Positions 18,570-27,082 of a stretch of DNA of 64,000 nt are shown here, piece by piece (within the stretch, counting starts at the first letter, position 1; each line of letters opens with the position of its first letter). Both the position numbers and the translations under genes were made by a program. The notes beneath the pieces were generated by a model. It saw only the letters and a list, made by a program, of their open reading frames with translations. It ran no database searches and was not told where the DNA came from. Source of the stretch: Roseateles subflavus (lineage in GTDB: Bacteria; Pseudomonadota; Gammaproteobacteria; Burkholderiales; Burkholderiaceae_C); NCBI RefSeq assembly GCF_030285365.1, contig NZ_JASVDS010000005.1, positions 124,001 to 188,000 on the forward strand, in the 5' to 3' direction.

Positions 18570-19898
18570 TTACTGCGCCCTGCGCAGCCGGATCTGCGTG
18601 ACGAGGCCGCCGTCGTCCGCGTTGCGCATGGAGAGCTTGCCGCCCTGGCGCTGCACCGACTTCTCGACGATGGCGAGGCCCAGGCCCGCGCCGGTGGCCG
18701 CCGTGCGGGCGGCGTCGCCGCGGAAGAAGGGCGTGGTGAGCTTGTCGAGCTTGTCCTGCGGCACGCCGGGCCCGTGGTCGCGCAGCGTGATCAGCACCTC
18801 CGCGCCCTGCACCTTGGCCGTCACCAGCATCAGCGTGGGCAGGTCCGGCAGGTGGCCGTAGCGGCGGGCGTTCTCCATGATGTTCAGGAAGATGCGGCCC
18901 AGCTCGACCTCGTCCGCCCAGACCTTGATGTCCGCCGGCACGTTGTTCTGGATGCGGATCTGCGAGGGGTCGCGGAAGCCCTGGGCCTCGCGCTCGGCCA
19001 CGTCGCGCAGCTTGATGGGGTGCAGGGCCAGCTCGCTGGGGCGGGCGTAGTCCATGAACTTGTTGATGATGGCGTCGAGCTGGTCGATGTCCTGCGCCAT
19101 GTACTGGCGGGCCAGCTCGTCGGTGACGCTCATCTCGGCCTCGAGCCGCAGGCGCGCCAGCGGGGTGCGCAGGTCATGGGAGATGCCGGCCAGCATCACG
19201 CTGCGGTCCTCTTCCATCTTGGCGAGGTCCCGCGCCATGCGGTTGAAGCCCATGTTGACTTCGCGGATCTCGCTGGTGAGCGTGCTCTCGTCGAGGCGGG
19301 AGTCGTACTCGCCCTCGCGGATGCGGCCGGCGGCCGTGGCCAGCTCGCGCAGCGGGTGGTTGATCAGCCGCGCGATGAGGGCCGAGCCGAGGATGGTCAC
19401 CAGCAGCGCGATCAGCAGCCACCACCAGTTGGCGGTGAGCTTCGCGGACATGGGCTCGGGATTGGTGCGCAGCCAGTAGTGCTCGGTCTCGATGCTGAAG
19501 CGCACCCACAGCCCGGCGTCCCCGTTGAGGCTGCCGGCCACCACGGTGTCGGCGCCCAGGCGCTGCTGCAGGGCCTGGACGAGCTGGCGGGTGAAGCTGC
19601 TGTTGCCGTAGTCCACCCACTGGTCCGTGGCCTCGGCGACCTCGACCTGGATGTCCCGCGTGTAGGTCAGCGACTTGATCATCGCCACGCGGTTGACGCC
19701 ATCCGTCGCGGCCATGGCCGAGCGGCAGAGGTTCACCAGGCCCGCCAGCTGGTGCGCGGATTCCAGGGCGCGGGGTTCGGCGTCCAGCGCCCGGAAGGTC
19801 AGCTGCCAGGCGAACACCGCGCCGGCCAGCAGCGCGGCCAGCAGTGCGAAGGTGCGCCAGAACAGATTGAAGGCGAGGATCTTGGGCGGTTGCGGCAT
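18570..19898 (-). CDS. envZ: EnvZ-like sensor histidine kinase
   Basis: A membrane histidine kinase of 442 residues. The first helix is near 12-34, followed by a periplasmic sensor of about 120 residues, a second helix (about 158-178), a HAMP linker (NHPLRELATAAGRI), the HisKA box AGISHDLRTPLARLRLE with the phospho-acceptor histidine, and a HATPase domain with the N box NIMENARRYGH and the G boxes RDHGPGVPQ and TGAGLGLAIVEK. It phosphorylates the OmpR-like regulator encoded 74 bases upstream. Relative to the E. coli kinase the catalytic core is very similar, whereas the sensor region is distinct, so the stimulus may differ from osmolarity. Confidence 0.9.
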   Translation of the reverse strand: MPQPPKILAFNLFWRTFALLAALLAGAVFAWQLTFRALDAEPRALESAHQLAGLVNLCRSAMAATDGVNRVAMIKSLTYTRDIQVEVAEATDQWVDYGNSSFTRQLVQALQQRLGADTVVAGSLNGDAGLWVRFSIETEHYWLRTNPEPMSAKLTANWWWLLIALLVTILGSALIARLINHPLRELATAAGRIREGEYDSRLDESTLTSEIREVNMGFNRMARDLAKMEEDRSVMLAGISHDLRTPLARLRLEAEMSVTDELARQYMAQDIDQLDAIINKFMDYARPSELALHPIKLRDVAEREAQGFRDPSQIRIQNNVPADIKVWADEVELGRIFLNIMENARRYGHLPDLPTLMLVTAKVQGAEVLITLRDHGPGVPQDKLDKLTTPFFRGDAARTAATGAGLGLAIVEKSVQRQGGKLSMRNADDGGLVTQIRLRRAQ

Positions 19899-19972
19899 GG
19901 GCGCTCGGCGTGTCCGGCGGGCAGCGTCGGGCGACGGCGGCCTCGGCGGGCCGGCGTCGGCGGGAGAGGGGA

Positions 19973-20701
19973 TCAGCTGTTCTCGTCAGGCACGAAGACG
20001 TAGCCCACGCCCCAGACCGTCTGGATGTAGCGGGGCTGGGCCGGGTCGGACTCCAGCAGCTTGCGCAGGCGCGAGATCTGGACGTCCAGGCTGCGGTCGA
20101 AGGGCTCGAACTCGCGGCCGCGGGCCAGCTGCGCGAGCTTGTCACGCGAGAGCGGCTGACGGGGGTGGCGCACGAGGGCCTTGAGCATGGAGAACTCGCC
20201 CGTGGTCAGGGGCAGGGGCTCGCCGTTCTTGGACAGGCGGCGCAGGGCCAGGTCGAACTCGAAGGGCCCGAAGCTGACCGTCATCGGCTCCTTGGACGGC
20301 GCGCCGGGCGCCTCCATGGCCGGGCGGCGGCGCAGCACGGCGTTGATGCGGGCGAGCAGCTCGCGCGGGTTGAAGGGCTTGGCCAGGTAGTCGTCGGCGC
20401 CCACCTCCAGGCCCACGATGCGGTCCACTTCCTCGACCTTGGCGGTGAGCATGATGATGGGCGTGCTGTCGTTGGCGGCGCGCAGGCGGCGGCAGATGGA
20501 CAGGCCGTCCTCGCCGGGCATCATCAGGTCCAGCACGATGAGGTCCACCGTCTCGCGGGTCAGCTGCTTGTTCAGCGCCTTGCTGTCTTCCGCGAGCAGC
20601 ACCTCGAAGCCCTCCTGCGTCAGGTAGCGACGCAGCAGGTCGCGGATGCGGGCATCGTCATCGACGACGAGGATGCGGTTGGCGCGGTTGCTGGTGCTCA
20701 T
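19973..20701 (-). CDS. ompR: OmpR-family response regulator
   Basis: A response regulator of 242 residues. The receiver domain has the acidic pocket VVDDD, the phospho-Asp in VLDLMMPGEDGLSICRRLR and the conserved Lys in YLAKPFNPRELLARI; those last two stretches are nearly identical to E. coli OmpR. The C-terminal winged-helix domain has LSRDKLAQLARGREFEPFDRS and ends with the family-typical YIQTVWGVGYVFVPD. The start is the ATG with GGAG upstream; a longer in-frame extension lacks support. It is the first gene of the ompR-envZ pair and is divergent from the SIMPL-domain gene. Confidence 0.94.
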   Translation of the reverse strand: MSTSNRANRILVVDDDARIRDLLRRYLTQEGFEVLLAEDSKALNKQLTRETVDLIVLDLMMPGEDGLSICRRLRAANDSTPIIMLTAKVEEVDRIVGLEVGADDYLAKPFNPRELLARINAVLRRRPAMEAPGAPSKEPMTVSFGPFEFDLALRRLSKNGEPLPLTTGEFSMLKALVRHPRQPLSRDKLAQLARGREFEPFDRSLDVQISRLRKLLESDPAQPRYIQTVWGVGYVFVPDENS

Positions 20702-20775
20702 GAGGGACTCCGGGAAAATGTAACAGCGCCATTGTGGGCCTGTTCGCCCCATGAATCGCAACCGATTCAACAGTC

Positions 20776-20791
20776 GTTACGGTTTGGTAAC
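20776..20791. promoter_or_regulatory. GTTAC/GTAAC dyad between ompR and the SIMPL gene
   Basis: GTTAC-N6-GTAAC forms a perfect 5-bp inverted repeat about 75 bases upstream of ompR, and another GTAAC occurs near 20719. OmpR half-sites in E. coli resemble tGTAACa, so autoregulation is possible. Confidence 0.3.
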
Positions 20792-20895
20792 AACCTCGGC
20801 CTGGCGCTGCCAACGGCCCGGCGGCGCCGTCCGTTGTGGGGTCGCGGGCCCCGTGCTGCTATGGTCGGGGCTGCACTGTCTGCAAGGAGGAATGC

Positions 20896-21627
20896 ATGAA
20901 GAATCGACTGCAACGCGCCGGCTGGGCCGGTCTCGTCCTGGCCGCGGCCGCACTGCCGGCGGCCGCCCAGCAGGCCGCGAGCCCGCTGCCCCGGGACCGG
21001 CTGAACCTGTCCGCCACGGCCAGTGTGGAGGTCCCGCGCGACACGCTCGGCGTGGTCTTCTCCACCACCAAGGACGGCAACAACGCCGCCGCGGTCCAGC
21101 TGGCCCTCAAGCAGGCCCTGGACGCGGCGCTGGCCGAGGCGAAGAAGATCGCCAAGCCGGGCCAGGTCGAGGTGCAGACGGGCAACTTCTCCATGTACCC
21201 GCGCTACGGCAGCAAGAATGGCCAGACCTACATCAACGGCTGGCAGGGCTCGGCCGAGCTGATGGTCGAGGGCAAGAACATCGGCGCCATTTCGGAGCTC
21301 ACCGGCCGCATCGGCACCATGAGCATTGCGCGGGTGGGCTACAGCCTGTCCAAGGAGGCCCGCGAGCAGCAGGAGAACGCGGTGGTGGCGCAGGCCATCG
21401 CCCAGTTCAAGGCCCGGGCCGCGGAGTACGCGAAGCAGTTCGGCTTCAGCGCCTATGACATCGGCGAGGTCAGCGTCAACACGCAGGACGCCGCGCCCAT
21501 GCCCATGGCGGCGCCCGTGCTGCGCATGAAGGCCGCGGCCGCACCGATGGACGAGGCGCTGCCCGTCGAGGCCGGCAAGGCGACGGTGGCCGTCAACGTG
21601 AACGGCTCCGTCGTGATGAAGCGCTGA
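20896..21627 (+). CDS. SIMPL-domain (DUF541) periplasmic protein
   Basis: A protein of 243 residues with a signal peptide (hydrophobic core LVLAAAALPAAAQQ, cleavage near residue 25) and one SIMPL/DUF541 domain. The start of the mature region (LNLSATASVEVPRDT) and the YPRYGSKNGQTYINGWQGSAELMVE block fit the family, whose members (E. coli YggE) oligomerise and are linked to oxidative stress, with no defined biochemical activity. AAGGAGG ends five bases before this ATG, fixing the start. A TATGGT hexamer about 30 bases upstream may be the -10. It is divergent from ompR. Confidence 0.87.
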   Translation: MKNRLQRAGWAGLVLAAAALPAAAQQAASPLPRDRLNLSATASVEVPRDTLGVVFSTTKDGNNAAAVQLALKQALDAALAEAKKIAKPGQVEVQTGNFSMYPRYGSKNGQTYINGWQGSAELMVEGKNIGAISELTGRIGTMSIARVGYSLSKEAREQQENAVVAQAIAQFKARAAEYAKQFGFSAYDIGEVSVNTQDAAPMPMAAPVLRMKAAAAPMDEALPVEAGKATVAVNVNGSVVMKR

Positions 21628-21681
21628 GCCACGGGGGGCGCCCGCAGCCGCTGGCGGCCCCCTGGACGCGTTCGCTCCGGC

Positions 21682-22452
21682 TTACTGGGCGGTCCAGCCG
21701 CCGTCCAGGCTCCAGGCCTGGCCACGCACATTGGACGCGGCCTCCGAGCACAGGAACACCGCCAGTGCGCCCAGCTGCTCGGGCGTCGTGAACTGCAGCG
21801 AGGGCTGCTTCTCGGCCAGCAGGCGGCGCTTGGCCTCCGCGTTGTCCACGCCGTCGGCGGCGGCGCGCGCGTCGACCTGCTTCTGCACCAGCGGCGTCAG
21901 CACCCAGCCGGGGCAGATGGCATTGACGGTCACGGGGCTCGTGGCCGTCTCCAGCGCCACGGCCTTGGTGAATCCCACCAGCCCGTGCTTGGCCGCCACA
22001 TAGGCCGACTTCTGGGCCGAGGCCACCAGGCCGTGGACCGAGGCCACGTTGATGATCCGCCCCCAGCCCTTGGCCAGCATGCCCGGCAGCGCCAGGCGCG
22101 TGGTGTGGAAGGCCGAGCTGAGGTTGATGGCGATGATCGCGTCCCAGCGCTCGGCGGGGAAGTCCTGCACCGGCGCCACGTGCTGGATGCCGGCGTTGTT
22201 CACCAGGATGTCGATGCCACCGAACTCGCGCTCGGCATAGGCCATCAGCGCGGCGATGTCGTCCGGCCGGCTCATGTCGGCGCCGTGGTAGCCCGCCTTC
22301 ACGCCCAGCGCGGCCACCTCGGCCTGCGGGCCCTCGGCGTCCCCGAAGCCGTTCAGCACGATGTTCACGCCCTCGCGGGCCAGGGCCAGGGCCATGCCCA
22401 GACCGATGCCGCTCGTGGAACCGGTCACCAGGGCGGTCTTGCCTTTCAACAT
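21682..22452 (-). CDS. 3-hydroxybutyrate dehydrogenase
   Basis: A classical SDR of 256 residues that oxidises (R)-3-hydroxybutyrate to acetoacetate with NAD+. It has TGSTSGIG in the dinucleotide loop, NNAGIQHVAPV, the catalytic Ser in NVASVHG and Tyr-x3-Lys in AYVAAKHG; QHVAPV and CPGWVLTPLV are characteristic of bacterial BdhA. This enzyme feeds monomers from polyhydroxybutyrate into acetoacetate metabolism, consistent with a phaR homologue at 32 kb. AAAGGAA precedes the ATG. It is divergent from the alpha/beta hydrolase across 132 bases. Confidence 0.92.
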   Translation of the reverse strand: MLKGKTALVTGSTSGIGLGMALALAREGVNIVLNGFGDAEGPQAEVAALGVKAGYHGADMSRPDDIAALMAYAEREFGGIDILVNNAGIQHVAPVQDFPAERWDAIIAINLSSAFHTTRLALPGMLAKGWGRIINVASVHGLVASAQKSAYVAAKHGLVGFTKAVALETATSPVTVNAICPGWVLTPLVQKQVDARAAADGVDNAEAKRRLLAEKQPSLQFTTPEQLGALAVFLCSEAASNVRGQAWSLDGGWTAQ

Positions 22453-22584
22453 GTGAATTCCTTTCTTGGGTCTGCTTGGGCTTTCGATGGAGGGGCCTGC
22501 AAGCCGGTGCAGAATGCCTGCCAGGGCCCGACAAGGGCTGGTGGACTGCGGGACGGCCCCGTGCTCCTCGCGAGGATACAAACA

Positions 22585-23451
22585 ATGTCTGAACCGCTGC
22601 TGAATACCCTGCGCTGCCTCAGCGCCACCGGCCTGCACCGCATGGCGTACTGGGAATGGGGCGCCCGGGACAACCCGCGCGTGCTGGTCTGCGCGCACGG
22701 CCTGGCCCGCCAGGGCCGTGACTTCGACCGCCTGGCCCGCCACCTGAGCCGCGACTGGCGCGTGATCTGCCCGGATGTCGTCGGCCGCGGCCGCAGCGAC
22801 TGGCTCAGGAATCCCGCCGCCTACCAGATCCCCACCTATGTGGCCGACATGGTCACGCTCATTGCCCGGCTGGATGTGGAGCAGGTGGACTGGGTCGGCA
22901 CGTCCATGGGCGGGCTGATCGGCCTGGGCCTGGCTTCGCTGCCCGGCACCCCCATCCGCCGTCTGGTGCTGAACGACGTCGGCCCGAGCATCGAGCCCGC
23001 GGCGCTGCAGCGCATCGGCAGCTACCTCGGCCAGCCGCTGCGCTTCCGCACGGTGGAGGAGGGTGCCGCCTATCTGCGCACCATCTCGGCGGGCTTCGGC
23101 ACCTTCAGCGACGAAGACTGGCTCGCCCTGAGCCGCCCCATGTTCCGTCCCGAGGGCGATCAGCTCAAGCTGCACTACGACCCGGCCATTGCGCAGGCGG
23201 TGGCGGCCGTGACGCCGGAGATCGCCCGGGCGGCCGAGCAGATGCTGTGGGCGGGCTATGACAGCCTGCGCATGCCGACGCTGCTCATCCGCGGTGCCGA
23301 GTCCGACCTGCTCTCCCGCGCCACCGCCGAGGCCATGACGCAGCGCGGCCCGCGCGCCGAGCTGGTCGAGATCCCCGGCACGGGGCATGCCCCCATGTTC
23401 AGCGACGCGGCGCAGATCGCCGTGGTCGAGGAGTTCCTGAAGCGCGCATGA
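22585..23451 (+). CDS. Alpha/beta hydrolase
   Basis: A serine hydrolase of 288 residues with the alpha/beta fold. The oxyanion HG in VCAHGLARQG, the nucleophile elbow GTSMGGLIG (Ser near 112) and the terminal GTGHAPMF histidine form the expected triad, with the acid probably in the RGAESDLL loop. The substrate is unknown; similar proteins hydrolyse short esters or thioesters. CGAGGA lies upstream of the ATG. The stop overlaps the relA start by four bases (ATGA), so the two genes are translated together, which is an unusual partner for a (p)ppGpp synthetase. Confidence 0.85.
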   Translation: MSEPLLNTLRCLSATGLHRMAYWEWGARDNPRVLVCAHGLARQGRDFDRLARHLSRDWRVICPDVVGRGRSDWLRNPAAYQIPTYVADMVTLIARLDVEQVDWVGTSMGGLIGLGLASLPGTPIRRLVLNDVGPSIEPAALQRIGSYLGQPLRFRTVEEGAAYLRTISAGFGTFSDEDWLALSRPMFRPEGDQLKLHYDPAIAQAVAAVTPEIARAAEQMLWAGYDSLRMPTLLIRGAESDLLSRATAEAMTQRGPRAELVEIPGTGHAPMFSDAAQIAVVEEFLKRA

Positions 23452-25718
23452 AGACCGGAGTCACTTCTCACGCCGCCGAGCACGCTGCGCCCATCGTCGC
23501 GCTGGCCGACGCCGACCTGCCGACCGCGCTGCCCGGCGTCGATCCGCACACCGATGCGCCGCCGCTGCTGCCCGTGGCCCGGGCCCGGGCCTTTGCCGAG
23601 CCGCTGCTGCGCGGCCAGCCCCTGGACACCGGCGAGGATGCGCTCGCCCATGCCGATGGCGTGGCGGCCCTGCTGGCGGGCGTCGGCGCCGCGCCCGCGA
23701 TGCAGGCGGCGGCCTATCTCGTCTATGCGGGCGACTTCCTCAACAAGCCCGAGGAGATCGTCACCAAGGCCTTCGGCGAGAGCTACGCCAGCCTGGTGAC
23801 GCACACGCGCAAGCTGGTGCAGATCCAGCGTGCGGCGCGCGAGGCGCTGGTCGAGGAAGAGCAACGCCAGCAGCAGACGGAGCGCGTGCGCAAGATGCTG
23901 CTGGCCTTCTCGCGCGATCTGCGCGTGGTGCTGCTGCGCCTGGCCTCGCGCCTGCAGACGCTGCGCTTCTACGCCGCCAGCAAGAAGCCGTGCCCGCAGG
24001 CGCTGGCGACGGAGTCGCTGCAGGTCTTCGCGCCCCTGGCCAACCGCCTGGGCATCTGGCAGATCAAGTGGGAGCTGGAAGACCTGTCCTTCCGCTTCCT
24101 CGAGCCCGAGACCTACAAGGCCATCGCCAGGAGCCTGGACGAGAAGCGGCTGGAGCGCGAGGTCAATGTCGAGTTCGCGCGCGTGGGCCTGGTGCAGGAG
24201 CTGCGCGCCCTGGGCATCGAGGCCGAGGTGCAGGGCCGTCCCAAGCACCTCTACAGCATCTGGAAGAAGATGCAGGGCAAGAGTCTCAGCCTCGAGCGCG
24301 TCTTCGACCTGCGCGCCCTGCGCGTGATCGTCAAGGACGTGGCGGACTGCTACGCCGTGCTGAGCCACCTGCACGAGAAGTACCAGCCCGTGGCGGGCGA
24401 GTTCGACGACTACATCGCCAAGCCCAAGCCCAATGGCTACCAGTCGCTGCACACCGTGGTGCGCGGCGCGGACGACAAGGCCATGGAGGTGCAGATCCGC
24501 ACCCGTGCCATGCACGAGCACGCCGAGCATGGCGTGGCGGCGCACTGGGCCTACAAGGAGGCCGGCACCAAGGGCTATGCCGGCGTGGCGGCCGCGGGGG
24601 ACTTCGAGGAGCAGGTCGCACAGGCCCGCAAGGCGGTGTTGCGCCAGCTGCTGGCCTGGGAGCGGGACTACGTCAGCAACGAGGCGACGGGCGTCTTCGA
24701 CGACCGCATCTACGTCTTCACGCCGCAGTCGGCCGTGGTGGAGCTGAGCGCGGGCTCGACGCCCGTGGACTTCGCCTACGCCGTGCACACCGACCTCGGC
24801 CACCGCTGCCGCGGGGCCAAGGTCGATGGCCAGATGGTGCCGCTGAACACCCCGCTGCAGAGCGGCCAGACCATCGAGATCAGCGCGCTCAAGGAAGGCG
24901 GCGGGCCTTCGCTGGACTGGCTCAATGCCGAGCTGGGCTATCTGCAGAGCCAGCGCAGCCGTGCCAAGGTCCGTGCCTGGTTCAATGCGCAGGCGCAGGC
25001 GCAGACCGTGGCCAAGGGTCGCGAGCTGGTCGAGAAGCTGCTGCAGCGCGAGGGCCGCACCGCCATCAAGCTGGAGGACCTGGCCTCGCGCCTGGGCTTC
25101 AAGAATGCCGATGCGCTGTTCGAGGTGGTGGGCAAGGACGAATACTCCCTGCGCAACATCGAGCTGCTGCTGCGTCCTCAGGAACAGCAGCCCGAGAGCG
25201 ACGAGCAGCTCGCCCTGCGCCGCACCAAGGCCGGCAGCAAGGGCGCGGGGCAGGGCGGTGTGCTGGTCGTGGGGGTCGATTCACTGCTGACCAACCTGGC
25301 CCGCTGCTGCCGCCCGGCACCGCCGGACGAGATCAGCGGCTACGTCACCCGCGGCAAGGGTGTGGCCATCCACCGCTGCGACTGCAGCAATTTCCGCGAG
25401 ATGGCCCAGCGCGCGCCCGAGCGTGTCATCGCCGTCACCTGGGGCGAGCAGTCCGGCAAGGCGGGGCAGAGCCTGGCCTATCCGGTGGACGTCATCATCG
25501 ACGCCCTGGAGCGCCAGCACCTGCTGCGCGACGTGCTGGAGGTCTTCGCCAAGGAGAAGCTCAACGTCACCGCCATGAGCCTGCAGCCCAGCAAGCAGAG
25601 CAAGGGTTCCAACAGCTGGATCAGCCTGACCGTGGAGGTGAGCGACTCCGGCCGCCTCGCCAAGGTCCTGCAGGCCGTGACGCAGGTGAGCGGCGTGCGC
25701 AGCGCGCGCCGCCGCTGA
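23448..25718 (+). CDS. relA: RelA-type (p)ppGpp synthetase
   Basis: A long RSH protein of 756 residues. The N-terminal region is a degenerate HD domain: the metal-binding HD pair of SpoT is replaced around YAGDFLNKPEEIVTKAFG, so hydrolase activity should be lost. The synthetase domain has RPKHLYSIWKKM and GEFDDYIAKPKPNGYQSLHT (near residue 318); the EFDD acidic motif, in place of RxKD, is typical of monofunctional RelA. TGS (about 430-490), the helical/zinc-finger region with NLARCCRPAPPDE, and a C-terminal ACT domain follow, so ribosome-coupled stringent control is expected. It overlaps the alpha/beta hydrolase by four bases. Confidence 0.93.
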   Translation: MKTGVTSHAAEHAAPIVALADADLPTALPGVDPHTDAPPLLPVARARAFAEPLLRGQPLDTGEDALAHADGVAALLAGVGAAPAMQAAAYLVYAGDFLNKPEEIVTKAFGESYASLVTHTRKLVQIQRAAREALVEEEQRQQQTERVRKMLLAFSRDLRVVLLRLASRLQTLRFYAASKKPCPQALATESLQVFAPLANRLGIWQIKWELEDLSFRFLEPETYKAIARSLDEKRLEREVNVEFARVGLVQELRALGIEAEVQGRPKHLYSIWKKMQGKSLSLERVFDLRALRVIVKDVADCYAVLSHLHEKYQPVAGEFDDYIAKPKPNGYQSLHTVVRGADDKAMEVQIRTRAMHEHAEHGVAAHWAYKEAGTKGYAGVAAAGDFEEQVAQARKAVLRQLLAWERDYVSNEATGVFDDRIYVFTPQSAVVELSAGSTPVDFAYAVHTDLGHRCRGAKVDGQMVPLNTPLQSGQTIEISALKEGGGPSLDWLNAELGYLQSQRSRAKVRAWFNAQAQAQTVAKGRELVEKLLQREGRTAIKLEDLASRLGFKNADALFEVVGKDEYSLRNIELLLRPQEQQPESDEQLALRRTKAGSKGAGQGGVLVVGVDSLLTNLARCCRPAPPDEISGYVTRGKGVAIHRCDCSNFREMAQRAPERVIAVTWGEQSGKAGQSLAYPVDVIIDALERQHLLRDVLEVFAKEKLNVTAMSLQPSKQSKGSNSWISLTVEVSDSGRLAKVLQAVTQVSGVRSARRR

Positions 25719-25772
25719 GCCCTGGCCGCCCATCGCCCGCCTCGCATCTTTTTGAAGAAAATTTCCAGAAAC

Positions 25773-25802
25773 TGGACAACACCGAAAAATCCATGCTATA
25801 GT
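25773..25802 (+). promoter_or_regulatory. Promoter of tRNA-Val
   Basis: TGGACA and TATAGT are separated by 18 bases in a locally AT-rich stretch; the tRNA begins 12 bases after the -10. Confidence 0.75.
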
Positions 25803-25814
25803 GCGAAGCTCTTC

Positions 25815-25891
25815 AGGCGCGTAGCTCAGTTGGTTAGAGCACCACCTTGACATGGTGGGGGTCGTTGGTTCGAATCCAATCGCGCCTACCA
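25815..25891 (+). tRNA. tRNA-Val (anticodon GAC)
   Basis: A 77-base cloverleaf with encoded CCA. The acceptor stem AGGCGCG pairs with CGCGCCT, the anticodon stem CCACC/GGTGG holds loop TTGACAT giving GAC, and the T-arm is GGTTCGAATCC. Confidence 0.97.
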
Positions 25892-25926
25892 AATTTGGTA
25901 GGCCTTGCTGCAAAGCAAGGAGCCCT

Positions 25927-25964
25927 AAAAAGCCCGGTAACTGCATAGGTTGCCGGGCTTTTTT
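25927..25964 (+). terminator. Terminator after tRNA-Val
   Basis: A stem of AAAAGCCCGG with CCGGGCTTTT, extended by AA/TT inside, has a short loop and runs into TTTTTT. Confidence 0.92.
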
Positions 25965-26140
25965 CTTGGCGGGTCCGGAGGGTGCAGGGCAGAGGTCCCG
26001 CGCTGCGGCGCTGCCGCGCTTCCATGAGGCCGCGCTGCTGTGCTGCGGCACTGCCATGAGAGGCCGCCCTTGCCCGGCTACCATCGCTGCACACGGCTGC
26101 TCCTCGGCAGCCGGGTCCGCCAGACGAGCAGGAGCCGCCC

Positions 26141-27031
26141 ATGGACTTCCCCGGATTCACGTCCGCCCAGGCCCGCGTGGGCGATGTCGACATCGCGTAT
26201 CACGTCGGCGGGTCCGGGCCGCCCGTGCTGCTGCTGCACGGGTTTCCGCAGACGCGGGCCATGTGGGCCCGGGTCGCGCCGCAGCTGGCCCGGCACTTCA
26301 CGGTGGTCGCCGCGGATCTGCGGGGTTATGGGCGGTCGTCAAAGCCGCGCTGTCTGCCGGACCATTCGAACTACTCGTTCCGGGCCTTCGCGCAGGACCA
26401 GGTGAGCCTGATGCAGCAGCTGGGCTTCGCGTCGTTCCATGTGGTCGGCCACGACCGCGGCGGGCGCACGGCGCATCGCCTGGCGCTGGACCATCCCACG
26501 GCCGTGCGCTCGCTCACGGTCATGGACATCGTGCCCACGCTGACCATGTTCATGGACACGAACCATCGGCTGTCGGCAACCTACTGGCACTGGTACTTCC
26601 TGCAGCAGCCCGAGCCCTTCCCGGAGCGGCTGATCCAGGCGGACCCCGACTTCTTCTACGAGACCTGCCTGCTGGGCTGGGGCAAGACGCGGCTGAGCGA
26701 CTTCGATCCCGTACAGCTGGCCGACTACCGGCAGTCCTGGCGCGATCCGGCCATGATCCACGGCTCCTGCTCGGACTATCGGGCGGCGGCCACGGTGGAC
26801 CTGGCGCTGGACCAGTCGGATGCCGCCACGAGGGTGACATGCCCGACGCTCGTCTTCTTCGGCGCGGCCGGCGTGATGAACCAGCATTTCGACATCCCGG
26901 CGGAATGGCGCAAGCGCTGCCGGGACGTGCGGACAGCCTCGCTGCCGGGCGGGCACTTCTTCGTGGACCAGTACCCGGACGAGACGGCGGCGGCGCTCCT
27001 GGACTTCCTGCGGAGCGTCGACGGCGCATGA
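26141..27031 (+). CDS. Fluoroacetate/haloacetate dehalogenase-like hydrolase
   Basis: An alpha/beta hydrolase of 296 residues with an aspartate nucleophile. [17 protein letters not shown] places Asp105, Arg106 and Arg109, and ATYWHWYF places His150 and Trp151. These lie exactly five residues before Asp110, Arg111, Arg114, His155 and Trp156 of the characterised fluoroacetate dehalogenase, and Asp129 in MDIVPT sits where the catalytic acid is. The carboxylate-binding arginines and halide-binding His/Trp are therefore intact. The C-terminal [12 protein letters not shown] supplies the catalytic His. Natural substrate unknown; haloacetates are plausible. It is a single gene between the tRNA-Val terminator and a hairpin. 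Confidence 0.85.
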   Translation: MDFPGFTSAQARVGDVDIAYHVGGSGPPVLLLHGFPQTRAMWARVAPQLARHFTVVAADLRGYGRSSKPRCLPDHSNYSFRAFAQDQVSLMQQLGFASFHVVGHDRGGRTAHRLALDHPTAVRSLTVMDIVPTLTMFMDTNHRLSATYWHWYFLQQPEPFPERLIQADPDFFYETCLLGWGKTRLSDFDPVQLADYRQSWRDPAMIHGSCSDYRAAATVDLALDQSDAATRVTCPTLVFFGAAGVMNQHFDIPAEWRKRCRDVRTASLPGGHFFVDQYPDETAAALLDFLRSVDGA

Positions 27032-27035
27032 AGAA

Positions 27036-27060
27036 CGGGGGCCGTGGGCCCCCGGGGTCT
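27036..27060 (+). terminator. Hairpin after the dehalogenase-like gene
   Basis: CGGGGGCC-GTG-GGCCCCCG begins five bases after the stop, followed by GGGTCTTCC. The stem is strong but the T-run is poor, so termination is only probable. Confidence 0.4.
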
Positions 27061-27082
27061 TCCCGGTGCCGCGCGTGCGCCG

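Noticed and set aside
23448..25718. Bifunctional SpoT-type activity for the RSH protein
   Set aside because: The HD metal site is missing and the synthetase motif is EFDD, typical of RelA.
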